From positions 1 to 11,713 of the forward strand of contig JAUXGC010000026.1 of the NCBI GenBank assembly GCA_030622375.1: 11,713 bases of DNA. Direction: 5' to 3'. This document shows, piece by piece, positions 1 through 7,412 of this stretch. Position 1 is the stretch's first letter; every line of letters begins with the position of its first letter. The notes beneath the pieces are model-generated. The model did no database searches and was not told where the DNA came from. It saw only the letters and a list, made by a program, of their open reading frames with translations. This DNA is from Sulfurovum sp. Its GTDB lineage: Bacteria; Campylobacterota; Campylobacteria; Campylobacterales; Sulfurovaceae. The translations under genes were made by a program, and so were the position numbers.

Positions 1-408
1 CCAGTAATAGGTGAGCAGAGTGAAAGTTTTGAATTTAGTACGCATAATTTTATAGAGGAGATAGCAAGAGCAAGAACTTTTGGTTTTGCTAAAGATATTC
101 AGTATTTACAAAGTCAAAATCTTGCACTCGGCGCAACACTCCAAAATGCCATAGGATTAGATGACCATAAAGTTCTTAACCCTGAGGGCTTGCGTTTTGA
201 TAATGAATTTGCAAAACATAAAGTTTTAGATGCTATGGGTGATATGATGGTTTCAGGATACAATATGTTGGCGAAATATGAATCATTTGCAGGAAGTCAT
301 AAGCTCAATTTTGAACTTACTTCAAAGCTTTTGTCTGATAGTAAAAATTATGAATTCGTGGCCGTAAAAGAGCTGCAAAGTAGAGAGTTTGCAAAATCTT
401 TCGCATAA
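1..408 (+). CDS. lpxC: UDP-3-O-acyl-N-acetylglucosamine deacetylase, C-terminal part (5' end outside window)
   Basis: LpxC is the zinc-dependent deacetylase that catalyses the committed step of lipid A synthesis in the cytoplasm. The frame is open from base 1 to the TAA at 406-408, giving 135 residues of the C-terminal half. Family blocks are clear: RTFGFAKDI, then NLALGATLQNAIGLDD, NPEGLRF, HKVLDAMGD and AGSHKLN. In characterised LpxC enzymes the His and Asp of HKxLDxxGD are zinc ligands (His codon at 217 here), and the His of AGSH (codon at 298) is catalytic. Both are intact, so the protein is probably functional. The last 20 bases overlap the TTG-initiated tsaB-like frame, suggesting translational coupling. 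The start and promoter lie left of the window. Confidence 0.95.
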   Translation, partial: PVIGEQSESFEFSTHNFIEEIARARTFGFAKDIQYLQSQNLALGATLQNAIGLDDHKVLNPEGLRFDNEFAKHKVLDAMGDMMVSGYNMLAKYESFAGSHKLNFELTSKLLSDSKNYEFVAVKELQSREFAKSFA

Positions 409-856
409 ATATGAACTCCTAGTTGTCTCTATCTCTTCCCCTCTTCTCTTGGGGGTTTATGAAAATAGTATGCTTATTGAAACAATGAGTAGTGAGAAAA
501 AAACTTCTGAAACTCTTTTGCCACTTCTGAATAAATGCATGGGTAAATACGATATTGCAAATATTATCTATACACGTGGTCCTGGCTCCTATATGTCTAT
601 AAAACTTACCTATATTATGTTAAAAACTATAGAGATTGTACGAGGAATACCTTGTTTTGGTTGTAGCGGTTTTGCGTTAAATGGAGAAAAACCTATTAAG
701 GCAGTGGGAAATCTCTATTTTATCAAGGAAAAAGATACTATAATTACAAAAAAATATGAACAGCCAGTCAATGTAAAGTTTGCGCTACCTCAAAGTATTC
801 ATAATCTAAAATTAGATAAAGAGTCTATACCAGAGTATGTGCTTCCAGCTGTTTGA
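389..856 (+). CDS. tsaB: TsaB-like protein (tRNA t6A biosynthesis, reduced Campylobacterota form)
   Basis: TsaB is the inactive partner of TsaD in making the t6A modification next to the anticodon of ANN-decoding tRNAs. This 155-residue product starts with a short hydrophobic beta strand (YELLVVSISS), as in ASKHA-fold proteins. It then carries YTRGPGSYMSIKLTYIMLKTI followed by GIPCFG, matching the TsaB block GPGSFTGLRIGxxxAKGLA...GIP, although the TG of FTGLR is lost. It is far shorter than E. coli TsaB (about 230 residues) because most of the C-terminal lobe is missing. The TTG at 389 is the only start available in the open frame before the first beta strand. Its ribosome site (GAGAG at 383-387) is very close, so initiation probably depends on coupling with lpxC. 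The family call is moderate; the position between lpxC and thrB supports it. Confidence 0.65.
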   Translation: MQNLSHKYELLVVSISSPLLLGVYENSMLIETMSSEKKTSETLLPLLNKCMGKYDIANIIYTRGPGSYMSIKLTYIMLKTIEIVRGIPCFGCSGFALNGEKPIKAVGNLYFIKEKDTIITKKYEQPVNVKFALPQSIHNLKLDKESIPEYVLPAV

Positions 857-871
857 AAGAGAAGAGAAAGA

Positions 872-1753
872 ATGTTTGTTAGTGTACCTGCTACTTCAGC
901 TAACTTAGGTCCAGGCTTCGATACTTTGGGTCTTGCAGTAGATTTAAGAAATGAGATTCATATTAAGCCCTCAAGTTTTTTAAGCATCTCTACGCATGGA
1001 GAGGGTGCAAATATTCCTAAAATTAAAAAAAATTCTCTATTTTTAAGTATTTTTAATGAAAACTACAAACGACTTACAGGTAGAGAAGATAATTTTAGAT
1101 TTGAATTTCATAATCGTATCCCTATATCTAGAGGGCTTGGAAGCTCTTCGGCCGTTATTGTGGCAGCGTTAAGTGGAGCATACGCTATGGCAAATATAAA
1201 ATATAATAAAAGAGAGATTCTTAATTTGGCACTTAAATATGAACACCATCCAGATAATATTACTCCAGCAGTCATGGGTGGGTTTAATGTAGCATGTGTT
1301 GAAGGCAATCGCGTCTATAGTAAAAAAAGACGTATGCCAGACTATCTAAGGGCAGTGGTAGTAGTACCTAATCGTACTATTTCTACATTTAGGTCTCGTA
1401 CGGTTCTACCTAAGATGTACAAAAAAGAGGAGACAGTATATTCTCTCTCTAGGGCAGCGTATATGACGGCACTTTTTATGAGTGAATCTTGGGATTTGTT
1501 GCGTATTGCTTCTAAAGATAAATTGCATCAAACTAGACGTATGAAAATGATACCAGAGCTTTTTGAAGTACAAAAACTTGCACTAAAACATGGTGCTTTA
1601 ATGAGTACACTATCAGGTTCAGGCTCTACTTTTTTTAATCTTACATATGATAAAGATGCCGATAAAATAGCACAAGCTTTACAAGATCATTTCCCGCAGT
1701 TTAGAGTTTTTACACTCTCTTTGGACAATAATGGCGTTACCATTCAAAATTAA
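872..1753 (+). CDS. thrB: homoserine kinase
   Basis: ThrB phosphorylates L-homoserine with ATP to O-phosphohomoserine, the substrate of threonine synthase. The 293-residue protein is a full-length GHMP kinase. The N-terminal block [16 protein letters not shown] occupies about residues 5-20. The ATP-binding glycine loop GLGSSSA is at 88-94, preceded by IPISR. The C-terminal motif LSGSGST is at 247-253. Homoserine kinases are usually close to 300 residues, so nothing is missing. The ATG at 872 follows a purine-rich site (AAGAGAAAG) and lies 15 bases after the tsaB-like stop. The gene sits among lipid A, tRNA-modification and translation genes with no pathway link. This placement is typical of the phylum, so co-transcription seems more likely than a dedicated threonine operon. 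Confidence 0.96.
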   Translation: MFVSVPATSANLGPGFDTLGLAVDLRNEIHIKPSSFLSISTHGEGANIPKIKKNSLFLSIFNENYKRLTGREDNFRFEFHNRIPISRGLGSSSAVIVAALSGAYAMANIKYNKREILNLALKYEHHPDNITPAVMGGFNVACVEGNRVYSKKRRMPDYLRAVVVVPNRTISTFRSRTVLPKMYKKEETVYSLSRAAYMTALFMSESWDLLRIASKDKLHQTRRMKMIPELFEVQKLALKHGALMSTLSGSGSTFFNLTYDKDADKIAQALQDHFPQFRVFTLSLDNNGVTIQN

Positions 1754-1774
1754 GCCATACGCTTAAACTCTTTT

Positions 1775-1783
1775 AGGTATAAT
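1775..1783 (+). promoter_or_regulatory. putative sigma-70 -10 element before ylxR-infB
   Basis: The 34-bp thrB-ylxR spacer contains AGG followed by a perfect TATAAT (1778-1783) with T-rich sequence upstream and no recognisable -35. This arrangement is common for housekeeping promoters in Campylobacterota. The ATG of ylxR begins only 4 bases after the box, so transcription would start at or just inside that codon. The promoter would therefore either make a near-leaderless ylxR message or mainly serve infB. In an AT-rich spacer the match could be chance. Confidence 0.45.
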
Positions 1784-1787
1784 ACAA

Positions 1788-2030
1788 ATGAAAAAAATAC
1801 AACCTACACGAATGTGCATATCCTGCCGTGGTAGATATCCTCAAAACAGTTTAATACGACTAAAGCAAGATAGTGGATATGTGATAGAGTTTGATGGCAA
1901 AGGAAGAAGTTTTTATCTTTGCGATACTTGTAGTAAAAATGAAAAAAAAATAAAAGGTTTAACGAAACGTTTTAAACAAAATGAAGAACGATTTATTAAG
2001 CTTTTAAAGGAGTTAGTGAAGAATGGATAA
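1788..2030 (+). CDS. ylxR: YlxR family (DUF448) RNA-binding protein
   Basis: This is an 80-residue basic protein of the YlxR/DUF448 family, which usually lies directly upstream of infB. It has the family start TRMCISCRGRYPQNSLIRL and the second block GKGRSFYLCDTC. The two Cys pairs (CISC and CDTC) could form a knuckle. The usual GRGAYLC is GRSFYLC here. Family members are RNA-binding; in Bacillus subtilis YlxR (RnpM) is reported to modulate RNase P, but the role in this phylum is unknown. The ATG at 1788 has no good ribosome site (only TAGG at 1774-1777), consistent with leaderless translation or read-through from thrB. The last 8 bases overlap infB, and an AAAGGAG near its 3' end (2006-2012) serves infB. 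Confidence 0.88.
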   Translation: MKKIQPTRMCISCRGRYPQNSLIRLKQDSGYVIEFDGKGRSFYLCDTCSKNEKKIKGLTKRFKQNEERFIKLLKELVKNG

Positions 2031-4767
2031 AGTTAAAATCCAAGAGATAGCAGATGAAGCAGGATTGTCAAACAGTGATTTATTAGATAAAGCCAAAGAG
2101 TTAGGTTTTAATGTAAAAGTAGCCAGCAGTACTATCAGTATGGAGCATGCCGGCATTCTTGTAGATTATGCAATTAGTGGAACATTGCCAAAAGACTTTA
2201 CTAAGATAGGCGATAAGCCTAAAATTACTGTAGTGAATAAACAAGTAAAAGTAGTTGAAAAGGTTGCTGAAAAGGTTGCTGAAAAGGTTGCTGAAAAGGT
2301 TATTGAAGAGGCTACTGAAGAGGTTGTTGAGTCTGTACCTTCTCAAGAAGTTTTGGTTTCAAAATCAGAAGTAGCACCAGAAGTAGAACCAAAAGTAGTA
2401 CCAGTTGAAGATAAAGTAGATGAAACTGTTGCCAAAAAACCTACAGAAGATCCTGTTGTTGTAGAAAAAACTATAATAAAAGAGGTAAAAAAGCGCAAGG
2501 GTATCTCTATTGTAAGCAAAAAAGTAGAGTCTTCAGGGGTATTGATTGCAAAAGATAACGGTGAAGCCAGACCAAAGAGAAAAATGTTATCTCGTGGTGG
2601 CATCAAGATTGTCAGAAAAGCAAAACCAGCTCCAGTCAGAGCAGGTACCCAGATTTCTTTAGGCAATAAAAATTATGAACCATATGTATCTAAAAAGAAG
2701 CCAAAGAAAATAGCAGAAGCTAGAGAGAGCGGAGAGAAGCTTGATATTTTAAATCATAGCAGTATGGGTGGTGAAATTAGTTCTGGGTTTGGAGAAGAAG
2801 AGGTAGTGCTTTTAGACTTTTCAGATAAAAATATTTATGAAGAAATGATGAGGCAAGAGCAAAAACGCAAAGAAGAGATGAAAAAAAGAGAAGCGGCAAA
2901 TGGTGGACCTACAAAGGGTAGACAACCATTCCGTCCTCAGCATAGACGCTCACTTAAGCGTGGAGGTAAACGTAAAAAATACTTAAAAGAGGAAAATATG
3001 GAAATTGTTACCTCTATAGAAATTCCTGAAAATGTAAGGGTGTATGAGTTTGCTGAAAAAGTGAACCGTTCTGTGGGTGAAGTTGTTGGTTGTCTATTTG
3101 CACTTGGCATGATGGTAACTAAAAATGACTTCCTTAATAAAGATGAAATTGAAATTTTAGCTGAAGAGTTTGAAGTTGAAGTAACCACAGTCAATCCGCT
3201 TGATGAACTTGATTATGCAGATGCATATGATGTAATAGAAGATAAAAACCTTGAAGAGAGACCACCTGTTATTACCATCATGGGTCATGTTGACCACGGT
3301 AAAACATCACTCCTTGATAGAATTCGTAGCTCAAAAGTAGCAGATAAAGAAGCAGGGGGGATTACCCAGCATGTGGGTGCATATCAGGTAGAGAAAAATG
3401 GTAAGAAGATTACATTTGTAGATACTCCAGGACATGAGGCATTTACCGCAATGCGTGCTCGTGGTGCACAAGCTACCGATATTGTTATTATTGTTGTAGC
3501 TGCTGATGATGGTGTAATGCCTCAAACAAAAGAGGCTATTGCACACACAAAAGCAGCAGGCGTTCCTATGATTATTGCTGTAAATAAAATGGATAAAGAG
3601 TCTGCAAATCCAGACAATATAAAGTCTCAGTTAGCAGAGATAGATGTTATGGCAACAGATTGGGGTGGAGAGTATGAGTTTATTCCTGTATCTGCACACA
3701 CTGGGCTAGGTATAGATGATTTGCTTGAAACCATTCTTCTTCAAGCAGAGTTGATGGAACTTAAAGCAGATGCAAGTAGAGAAGCAAAAGCGGTTGTAGT
3801 TGAAAGTTCTATTGAAAAAGGGTTTGGACCTGTAGCTAATGTAATTATCCAAAATGGTACACTAAGAGTAGGCGATAATGTGATTGTAGGTAAAACATAC
3901 GGTCGCATTAAAGCTATTAGGCTTGACAATGGAACTTCAGTAAAAGAGATAGGACCAAGTACTCCAGCAGCTATTGTAGGGCTCAATGAAGTACCAGGAG
4001 CTGGGGATGCTCTTGTGGTTATGCCAACGGACAGAGAGGTGCGCGAACTTGCTACAAAAAGAGCTGAATATGATAGATCTAAACAATTATCTCGTAGTAC
4101 AAAAGCTTCTCTTGATGATTTATCTGCACTTATTGCAGAGGGACAACTAAAATCACTTCCTATTATCATAAAAGCAGATGTTCAAGGTTCTCTAGAAGCC
4201 ATTAAGGGTAGTTTAGAGAAACTTAGAAACGAAGAAGTAAAAGTAGATATTATTCATGAAGGTGTAGGTGGAGTGACTGAGAGTGACTTGACCCTTGCAG
4301 ATGCATCTGAGCATGCAATAGTGCTTGGATTTAATGTGCGCCCTACAGGTGCAGTAAAGAAGAAATCTAAAGAATTGGGCATTGAGATACGTTCGTACTC
4401 TATCATTTATGACCTTCTTGATGACGTGAAAACATTACTTGGTGGCATGATGAGTCCAGTTATCTCTGAAGAGGTTACAGGGCAAGCAGATGTGCGTGAG
4501 ACATTTATAGTTGGAAAAGTTGGAACGATTGCAGGTTGTAAAGTTTCTGATGGCTCTATCACAAGAAACTCTAAAGCTAGACTTATCCGTGATGGTATTG
4601 TGGTTTATGAAAGTACTATTTCATCACTCAAACGTTTCAACGAAGATGCTAAAGAGGTTAAAAATGGATATGAGTGTGGTATTATGCTTGAAAACTTTAA
4701 TGACATTAAAGAGGGTGATGTAATAGAGACCTTTAAAGATGTTGAAGAACAAGTTACTATTGATTAG
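2023..4767 (+). CDS. infB: translation initiation factor IF-2
   Basis: IF-2 is the GTPase that brings fMet-tRNA to the 30S subunit and promotes subunit joining. The 914-residue protein is complete. It has an IF2-N domain at about residues 1-50, then a long charged linker to about 325 with a VAEK repeat and many Lys/Glu/Arg, and a second IF2-N-like domain at about 335-380. The G domain has G1 GHVDHGKT (421-428), switch [11 protein letters not shown] with T448, G3 DTPGHE (467-472), G4 NKMD (521-524) and G5 SAH (557-559). Domain II follows (about 588-670), then domain III ([17 protein letters not shown]) and the fMet-tRNA-binding domain from about 822 ([17 protein letters not shown]). E. coli IF-2 is 890 residues. 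The start at 2023 has AAAGGAG at 2006-2012 and overlaps ylxR by 8 bases. Confidence 0.98.
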   Translation: MDKVKIQEIADEAGLSNSDLLDKAKELGFNVKVASSTISMEHAGILVDYAISGTLPKDFTKIGDKPKITVVNKQVKVVEKVAEKVAEKVAEKVIEEATEEVVESVPSQEVLVSKSEVAPEVEPKVVPVEDKVDETVAKKPTEDPVVVEKTIIKEVKKRKGISIVSKKVESSGVLIAKDNGEARPKRKMLSRGGIKIVRKAKPAPVRAGTQISLGNKNYEPYVSKKKPKKIAEARESGEKLDILNHSSMGGEISSGFGEEEVVLLDFSDKNIYEEMMRQEQKRKEEMKKREAANGGPTKGRQPFRPQHRRSLKRGGKRKKYLKEENMEIVTSIEIPENVRVYEFAEKVNRSVGEVVGCLFALGMMVTKNDFLNKDEIEILAEEFEVEVTTVNPLDELDYADAYDVIEDKNLEERPPVITIMGHVDHGKTSLLDRIRSSKVADKEAGGITQHVGAYQVEKNGKKITFVDTPGHEAFTAMRARGAQATDIVIIVVAADDGVMPQTKEAIAHTKAAGVPMIIAVNKMDKESANPDNIKSQLAEIDVMATDWGGEYEFIPVSAHTGLGIDDLLETILLQAELMELKADASREAKAVVVESSIEKGFGPVANVIIQNGTLRVGDNVIVGKTYGRIKAIRLDNGTSVKEIGPSTPAAIVGLNEVPGAGDALVVMPTDREVRELATKRAEYDRSKQLSRSTKASLDDLSALIAEGQLKSLPIIIKADVQGSLEAIKGSLEKLRNEEVKVDIIHEGVGGVTESDLTLADASEHAIVLGFNVRPTGAVKKKSKELGIEIRSYSIIYDLLDDVKTLLGGMMSPVISEEVTGQADVRETFIVGKVGTIAGCKVSDGSITRNSKARLIRDGIVVYESTISSLKRFNEDAKEVKNGYECGIMLENFNDIKEGDVIETFKDVEEQVTID
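2251..2310 (+). repeat. 12-bp in-frame tandem repeat in the infB linker
   Basis: The unit GTTGCTGAAAAG occurs three times perfectly at 2263-2298. It is flanked by one degenerate copy on each side (2251-2262 and 2299-2310). It encodes VVEK-(VAEK)x3-VIEE at residues 77-96 of IF-2, in the unstructured, variable linker. Copy changes by slippage would stay in frame. Confidence 0.9.
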
Positions 4768-4770
4768 GAC

Positions 4771-4828
4771 GTAATTTGAGCAAAGCCCAAATTGCTACAT
4801 TGACACTGAGTCCTCTTTGTGACTTAGT
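4771..4828 (+). promoter_or_regulatory. two adjacent potential RNA hairpins between infB and rbfA
   Basis: This 84-bp spacer is the longest within the translation-gene block. Hairpin 1 pairs 4771-4778 (GTAATTTG) with 4788-4795 (CAAATTGC) around a 9-base loop. Hairpin 2 pairs 4805-4812 (ACTGAGTC) with 4821-4828 (GACTTAGT) around an 8-base loop. Each stem has 8 pairs including one G-U. Only TTTT (4833-4836) follows hairpin 2, so a strong intrinsic terminator is unlikely. Processing, attenuation or control of rbfA are possible. The rbfA ribosome site AGGAAAGG (4838-4845) lies just downstream and is not buried in the stem. Confidence 0.4.
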
Positions 4829-4851
4829 CACATTTTAGGAAAGGTTCTAAT

Positions 4852-5235
4852 ATGACACATGAAGAGATCAAAAGACATCGTGTAGAGTCTATACTCAGAG
4901 AAATTATTCCTGAAGCATTTGGTACTTTGGATGATGAGCGTATTAATGGTCTTACTGTAACAGATGTTGTTTGCTCAAAGGGTAGATATGATGCTAAAGT
5001 ATATCTTGATACCTCCTTCCTTACTGAAAAAGAACAAGGTGAAGCTCTGAAACAATTACGAACGGTTGCTGGGTATATACAAAATCACTGCAAGCAAGCC
5101 GAAGGTTGGTTTAAAGCACCGTGTTTTAAGTTTGAGTTTGACCATCAGCTGGAAAAAGTAAGTCGCATAGAAGACTTGTTTAAGCAAATCGAAGGTCGCA
5201 AGAGTAAAAAAGAGGATGATCAAAATGAATCTTGA
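4852..5235 (+). CDS. rbfA: 30S ribosome-binding factor A
   Basis: RbfA binds the 30S precursor near the 5' helix of 16S rRNA and is needed for late small-subunit maturation, especially in the cold. The 127-residue product is of normal size for the family. It begins with RHRVESILREIIPEAF, continues with ERINGLTVTDVVCSKGRYDAKVYLD (the KH-like core, with the usual V-T-V-SKD pattern), and ends EKVSRIEDLFKQIE followed by a charged tail. The ATG at 4852 has a good site, AGGAAAGG at 4838-4845. The end overlaps rimP by 11 bases if rimP starts at 5225. The order infB-rbfA-rimP groups one initiation factor and two 30S assembly factors, a widespread bacterial arrangement. Confidence 0.93.
   Translation: MTHEEIKRHRVESILREIIPEAFGTLDDERINGLTVTDVVCSKGRYDAKVYLDTSFLTEKEQGEALKQLRTVAGYIQNHCKQAEGWFKAPCFKFEFDHQLEKVSRIEDLFKQIEGRKSKKEDDQNES
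5211..5216 (+). promoter_or_regulatory. ribosome binding site deciding the rimP start
   Basis: AGAGGA lies 8 bases before the ATG at 5225. The longer in-frame ATG at 5216 sits on the last base of this site and cannot use it, so 5225 is the better start. Confidence 0.65.
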
Positions 5236-5656
5236 AACACAAATATCTAAGATTATTGAAGCCAACGGTGCGGCCCTGTATGATACAGAAGTAGTCACAG
5301 AGTTTGATGAAACGATTTTTCGTGTGTTGGTGACTAAGGTAGGTGGTGTGAGTCTTGACTTGTGCGCAACGATTTCACATGAACTTTCACCTTTTTTAGA
5401 TGTTCATCCCCCTATGAGCGAAAGATATCGTTTAGAGATATCTTCCCCCGGCATAGAGAGAAAACTTACTAAACCTGTACACTTTAAAAATGCTATTGGT
5501 GAAAAAGTGAAACTTAAAATAATGGGTGAAGATAAGCTAAAAGGTGTACTTAAAAGTGCAGACAATGATGGTATCGTTGTTGAAACCAAACAAGGCGAAG
5601 AGTCATTTACTTATGCTCAATTAGGTACTGCAAAAACATACTACGACTGGAATTAG
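5225..5656 (+). CDS. rimP: ribosome maturation factor RimP
   Basis: RimP acts early in 30S assembly, helping the central pseudoknot and S12 incorporation. The product from the preferred ATG is 143 residues; E. coli RimP is about 150. The N-terminal alpha/beta domain runs to about residue 80 (EANGAALYDTEVV, then LCATISHELSPFLD). It ends in the hallmark LEISSPGIERKL (SSPGIER at 73-79), where family members carry SSPGLDR. The C-terminal SH3-like domain follows (GEKVKLKIMGEDKLKGVLKS). An in-frame ATG at 5216 would add three residues but leaves no spacing for the ribosome site. The gene overlaps rbfA by 11 bases and ends 24 bases before ribD, consistent with one transcript. Confidence 0.92.
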   Translation: MNLETQISKIIEANGAALYDTEVVTEFDETIFRVLVTKVGGVSLDLCATISHELSPFLDVHPPMSERYRLEISSPGIERKLTKPVHFKNAIGEKVKLKIMGEDKLKGVLKSADNDGIVVETKQGEESFTYAQLGTAKTYYDWN

Positions 5657-5667
5657 ATAAAATTTTC

Positions 5668-5674
5668 AAAGGAG
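5668..5674 (+). promoter_or_regulatory. ribosome binding site deciding the ribD start
   Basis: AAAGGAG ends 6 bases before the GTG at 5681. The in-frame TTG at 5675 abuts it directly, so the GTG is the likely start. Confidence 0.65.
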
Positions 5675-5680
5675 TTGCAA

Positions 5681-6685
5681 GTGACAGACGAATTTTACAT
5701 GCAACTCGCCCTAGATAAAGCTTGGCAATATCAAGGGTTAACCTATCCCAACCCTGCTGTGGGTGCAGTTGTAACCTTCAATGGTAAAATTCTTTCTATA
5801 GAAGCGCATCAGAGATCAGGCACTTCTCATGCGGAAGTATTGGCACTTCTTAGAGCGTATGAAACACTCTCTAAAAAGAGTGTTGAATTTGATGTTTTAG
5901 ATGCAGATAAAGCACATACTTTTCTTTTAAGTCTCCCCCCTAAATTTTTTAGCCAATGTACAATTTATGTGACACTGGAACCTTGCGCACATCAAGGCAA
6001 AACACCCTCTTGTGCTTCTTTGATACACGCATTGGCATTAGATAGAGTAGTAATAGGCGTTAAAGACCCTGTAGAGGGGCATAACGGTGGAATACAGAAG
6101 CTGGACAATGCAAGTGTAGGGATATTGGAAGAAGAGTGTCAAGCACTCATTGAGCCTTTTATAGTATGGCAAAAGAGAGCTTTTGTACTTTTTAAACTGG
6201 CTCAAACTTCTAATGGTCGTATAGGAGCAGATGATAATAATGGTTATTTAAGTTCTCAAAGCTCTTTAAAACATGTCCATCAGTTAAGAGAAGTGTGTGA
6301 TATTCTGCTTATAGGTGGAAATACGGTGAGAGTTGATAGACCTACATTAGATTGTAGATTTATACAAGGCAAGGCACCTGATATTAAAATTTATACTCAA
6401 AAGGATGATTTTGATAGAGAGATACCACTCTTTTCTATAGAAGATAGGAGAGTTGAAAGTGTAAATACTTTAGACTTCTTAGATGAACCCTCTTTTATAT
6501 TGGTAGAGGGTGGAGAGGGAATGTTAAATGCATTAAAAGAGAAAATAGATTGGCTACTTATTTACCAAACACCTAAGCTCTCTACCAATAATTTAATCTA
6601 TAATACAACAATGAATTTAGAGTTTTTACATCAAGCTAAAAAAGATGTAGATTTGATGATATGGAGTAGACAAATTGGGAATTGA
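5681..6685 (+). CDS. ribD: bifunctional diaminohydroxyphosphoribosylaminopyrimidine deaminase / 5-amino-6-(5-phosphoribosylamino)uracil reductase
   Basis: RibD carries out the second and third steps of riboflavin synthesis, deamination of the pyrimidine and NADPH-dependent reduction of the ribose. The product from GTG is 334 residues. The N-terminal deaminase domain has YPNPAVGAVV, HAE at 50-52 and PCAHQGKTPSC at 101-111. H50, C102 and C111 are the expected zinc ligands and E52 the catalytic acid. The reductase domain begins near FKLAQTSNGRIGAD, continues with LLIGGNTVRVDRPTLDCR, and ends with LVEGGEGMLNAL and IYQTPKL. About 27 residues more than in E. coli RibD separate HAE from PC. The protein is otherwise shorter than the E. 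coli one (367), mainly in the reductase half. The last 11 bases overlap ubiE. Confidence 0.94.
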   Translation: MTDEFYMQLALDKAWQYQGLTYPNPAVGAVVTFNGKILSIEAHQRSGTSHAEVLALLRAYETLSKKSVEFDVLDADKAHTFLLSLPPKFFSQCTIYVTLEPCAHQGKTPSCASLIHALALDRVVIGVKDPVEGHNGGIQKLDNASVGILEEECQALIEPFIVWQKRAFVLFKLAQTSNGRIGADDNNGYLSSQSSLKHVHQLREVCDILLIGGNTVRVDRPTLDCRFIQGKAPDIKIYTQKDDFDREIPLFSIEDRRVESVNTLDFLDEPSFILVEGGEGMLNALKEKIDWLLIYQTPKLSTNNLIYNTTMNLEFLHQAKKDVDLMIWSRQIGN

Positions 6686-7412
6686 AAAACTGACAGACAA
6701 GCAAGAAAAACAAGACAAAATAGTAACTATGTATGATGATATAGCATCAACATATGATAAAGCCAATAGAGTATTAAGCATGGGCATCGATATACAGTGG
6801 CGTAAAAAGGGTTGTGATAAAGCTTTTGAAATATTAGGAAAAAAAGAGCTAGGTCAAGTAACCGATGTCGCCACAGGTACAGGGGATTTACTTATATACT
6901 GGAGGGAACAATCCCAAAAAAATGGTGTAAGCATAAATAAGTATGTAGGCATAGACCCATCGGTAGGTATGCTTGAGGTTGCCAAAGAGAAAGTAGATTT
7001 TGCCCAATTTATAGAAGGTAAAGCCCAAAAATTGCCTATAGAAAATGAGAGTTCTGATGTTATCTCTATCTCTTATGGTATTAGAAATGTTGTAGATAGA
7101 GTTGAAGCATTACAAGAGTTTTATAGAGCGTTAAAGCCTGATGGTCTTGTGGTCATTTTAGAGTTTACAAAACAAGAGAGATCTGGAATAGTAGATAAAA
7201 TAGTAGATTTTGGTATGAAAAAAGTTTTACCTAAAATAGGTGGCTTCATCTCTAAAAATTATGAAGCATATCAGTATTTACCAGAGTCCATAGAAGATTT
7301 TTTAACAACTGAAATGTTAGCAAAAGAGTTAGAAGAAGCAGGGTTTGAGATGAAATATACTAAGTCTTTCTCTATGGGAATCTCAACGCTTTTAGTCGCT
7401 CAGAAAAGATAA
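6675..7412 (+). CDS. ubiE: demethylmenaquinone methyltransferase (UbiE/MenG family)
   Basis: This enzyme C-methylates demethylmenaquinone with S-adenosylmethionine, the last step of menaquinone synthesis; the UbiE family can also act on ubiquinone precursors. Campylobacterota use menaquinone, so the MenG role is inferred. The 245-residue product is full length. It begins with KQDKIVTMYDDIASTYDKANRVLSMG, then has AdoMet motif I DVATGTGD (64-71), GIDPSVGMLEVAKEK and the family blocks SYGIRNVVDR and LKPDGLVVILEFTK. The TTG at 6675 has GGAG (6663-6666) 8 bases upstream and overlaps ribD by 11 bases. A downstream ATG at 6729 would cut into the conserved N-terminus. A REP-like inverted repeat begins directly after the stop codon. 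Confidence 0.94.
   Translation: MGIEKLTDKQEKQDKIVTMYDDIASTYDKANRVLSMGIDIQWRKKGCDKAFEILGKKELGQVTDVATGTGDLLIYWREQSQKNGVSINKYVGIDPSVGMLEVAKEKVDFAQFIEGKAQKLPIENESSDVISISYGIRNVVDRVEALQEFYRALKPDGLVVILEFTKQERSGIVDKIVDFGMKKVLPKIGGFISKNYEAYQYLPESIEDFLTTEMLAKELEEAGFEMKYTKSFSMGISTLLVAQKR

Noticed and set aside
2101..2346. Minus-strand open frame of 81 codons with repeated NLFS residues
   Set aside because: It is the antisense shadow of the tandem repeat in infB; it has no ribosome site and no recognisable protein features.
3741..4169. Minus-strand 142-codon open frame within infB
   Set aside because: It lies fully opposite the conserved IF-2 domain II/III coding region, has Ser/Leu-rich low-complexity composition, and resembles no family I know.
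4511..4723. Plus-strand 70-codon frame inside the infB 3' end
   Set aside because: It is an out-of-frame reading of the conserved fMet-tRNA-binding domain without its own ribosome site or family resemblance.
4819..4831. Near-palindrome GTGACTTAGTCAC as an operator site
   Set aside because: It is a single 6-bp inverted repeat just before the rbfA ribosome site, overlapping the second RNA hairpin. No matching regulator or second copy is visible, so an operator call is not supported.
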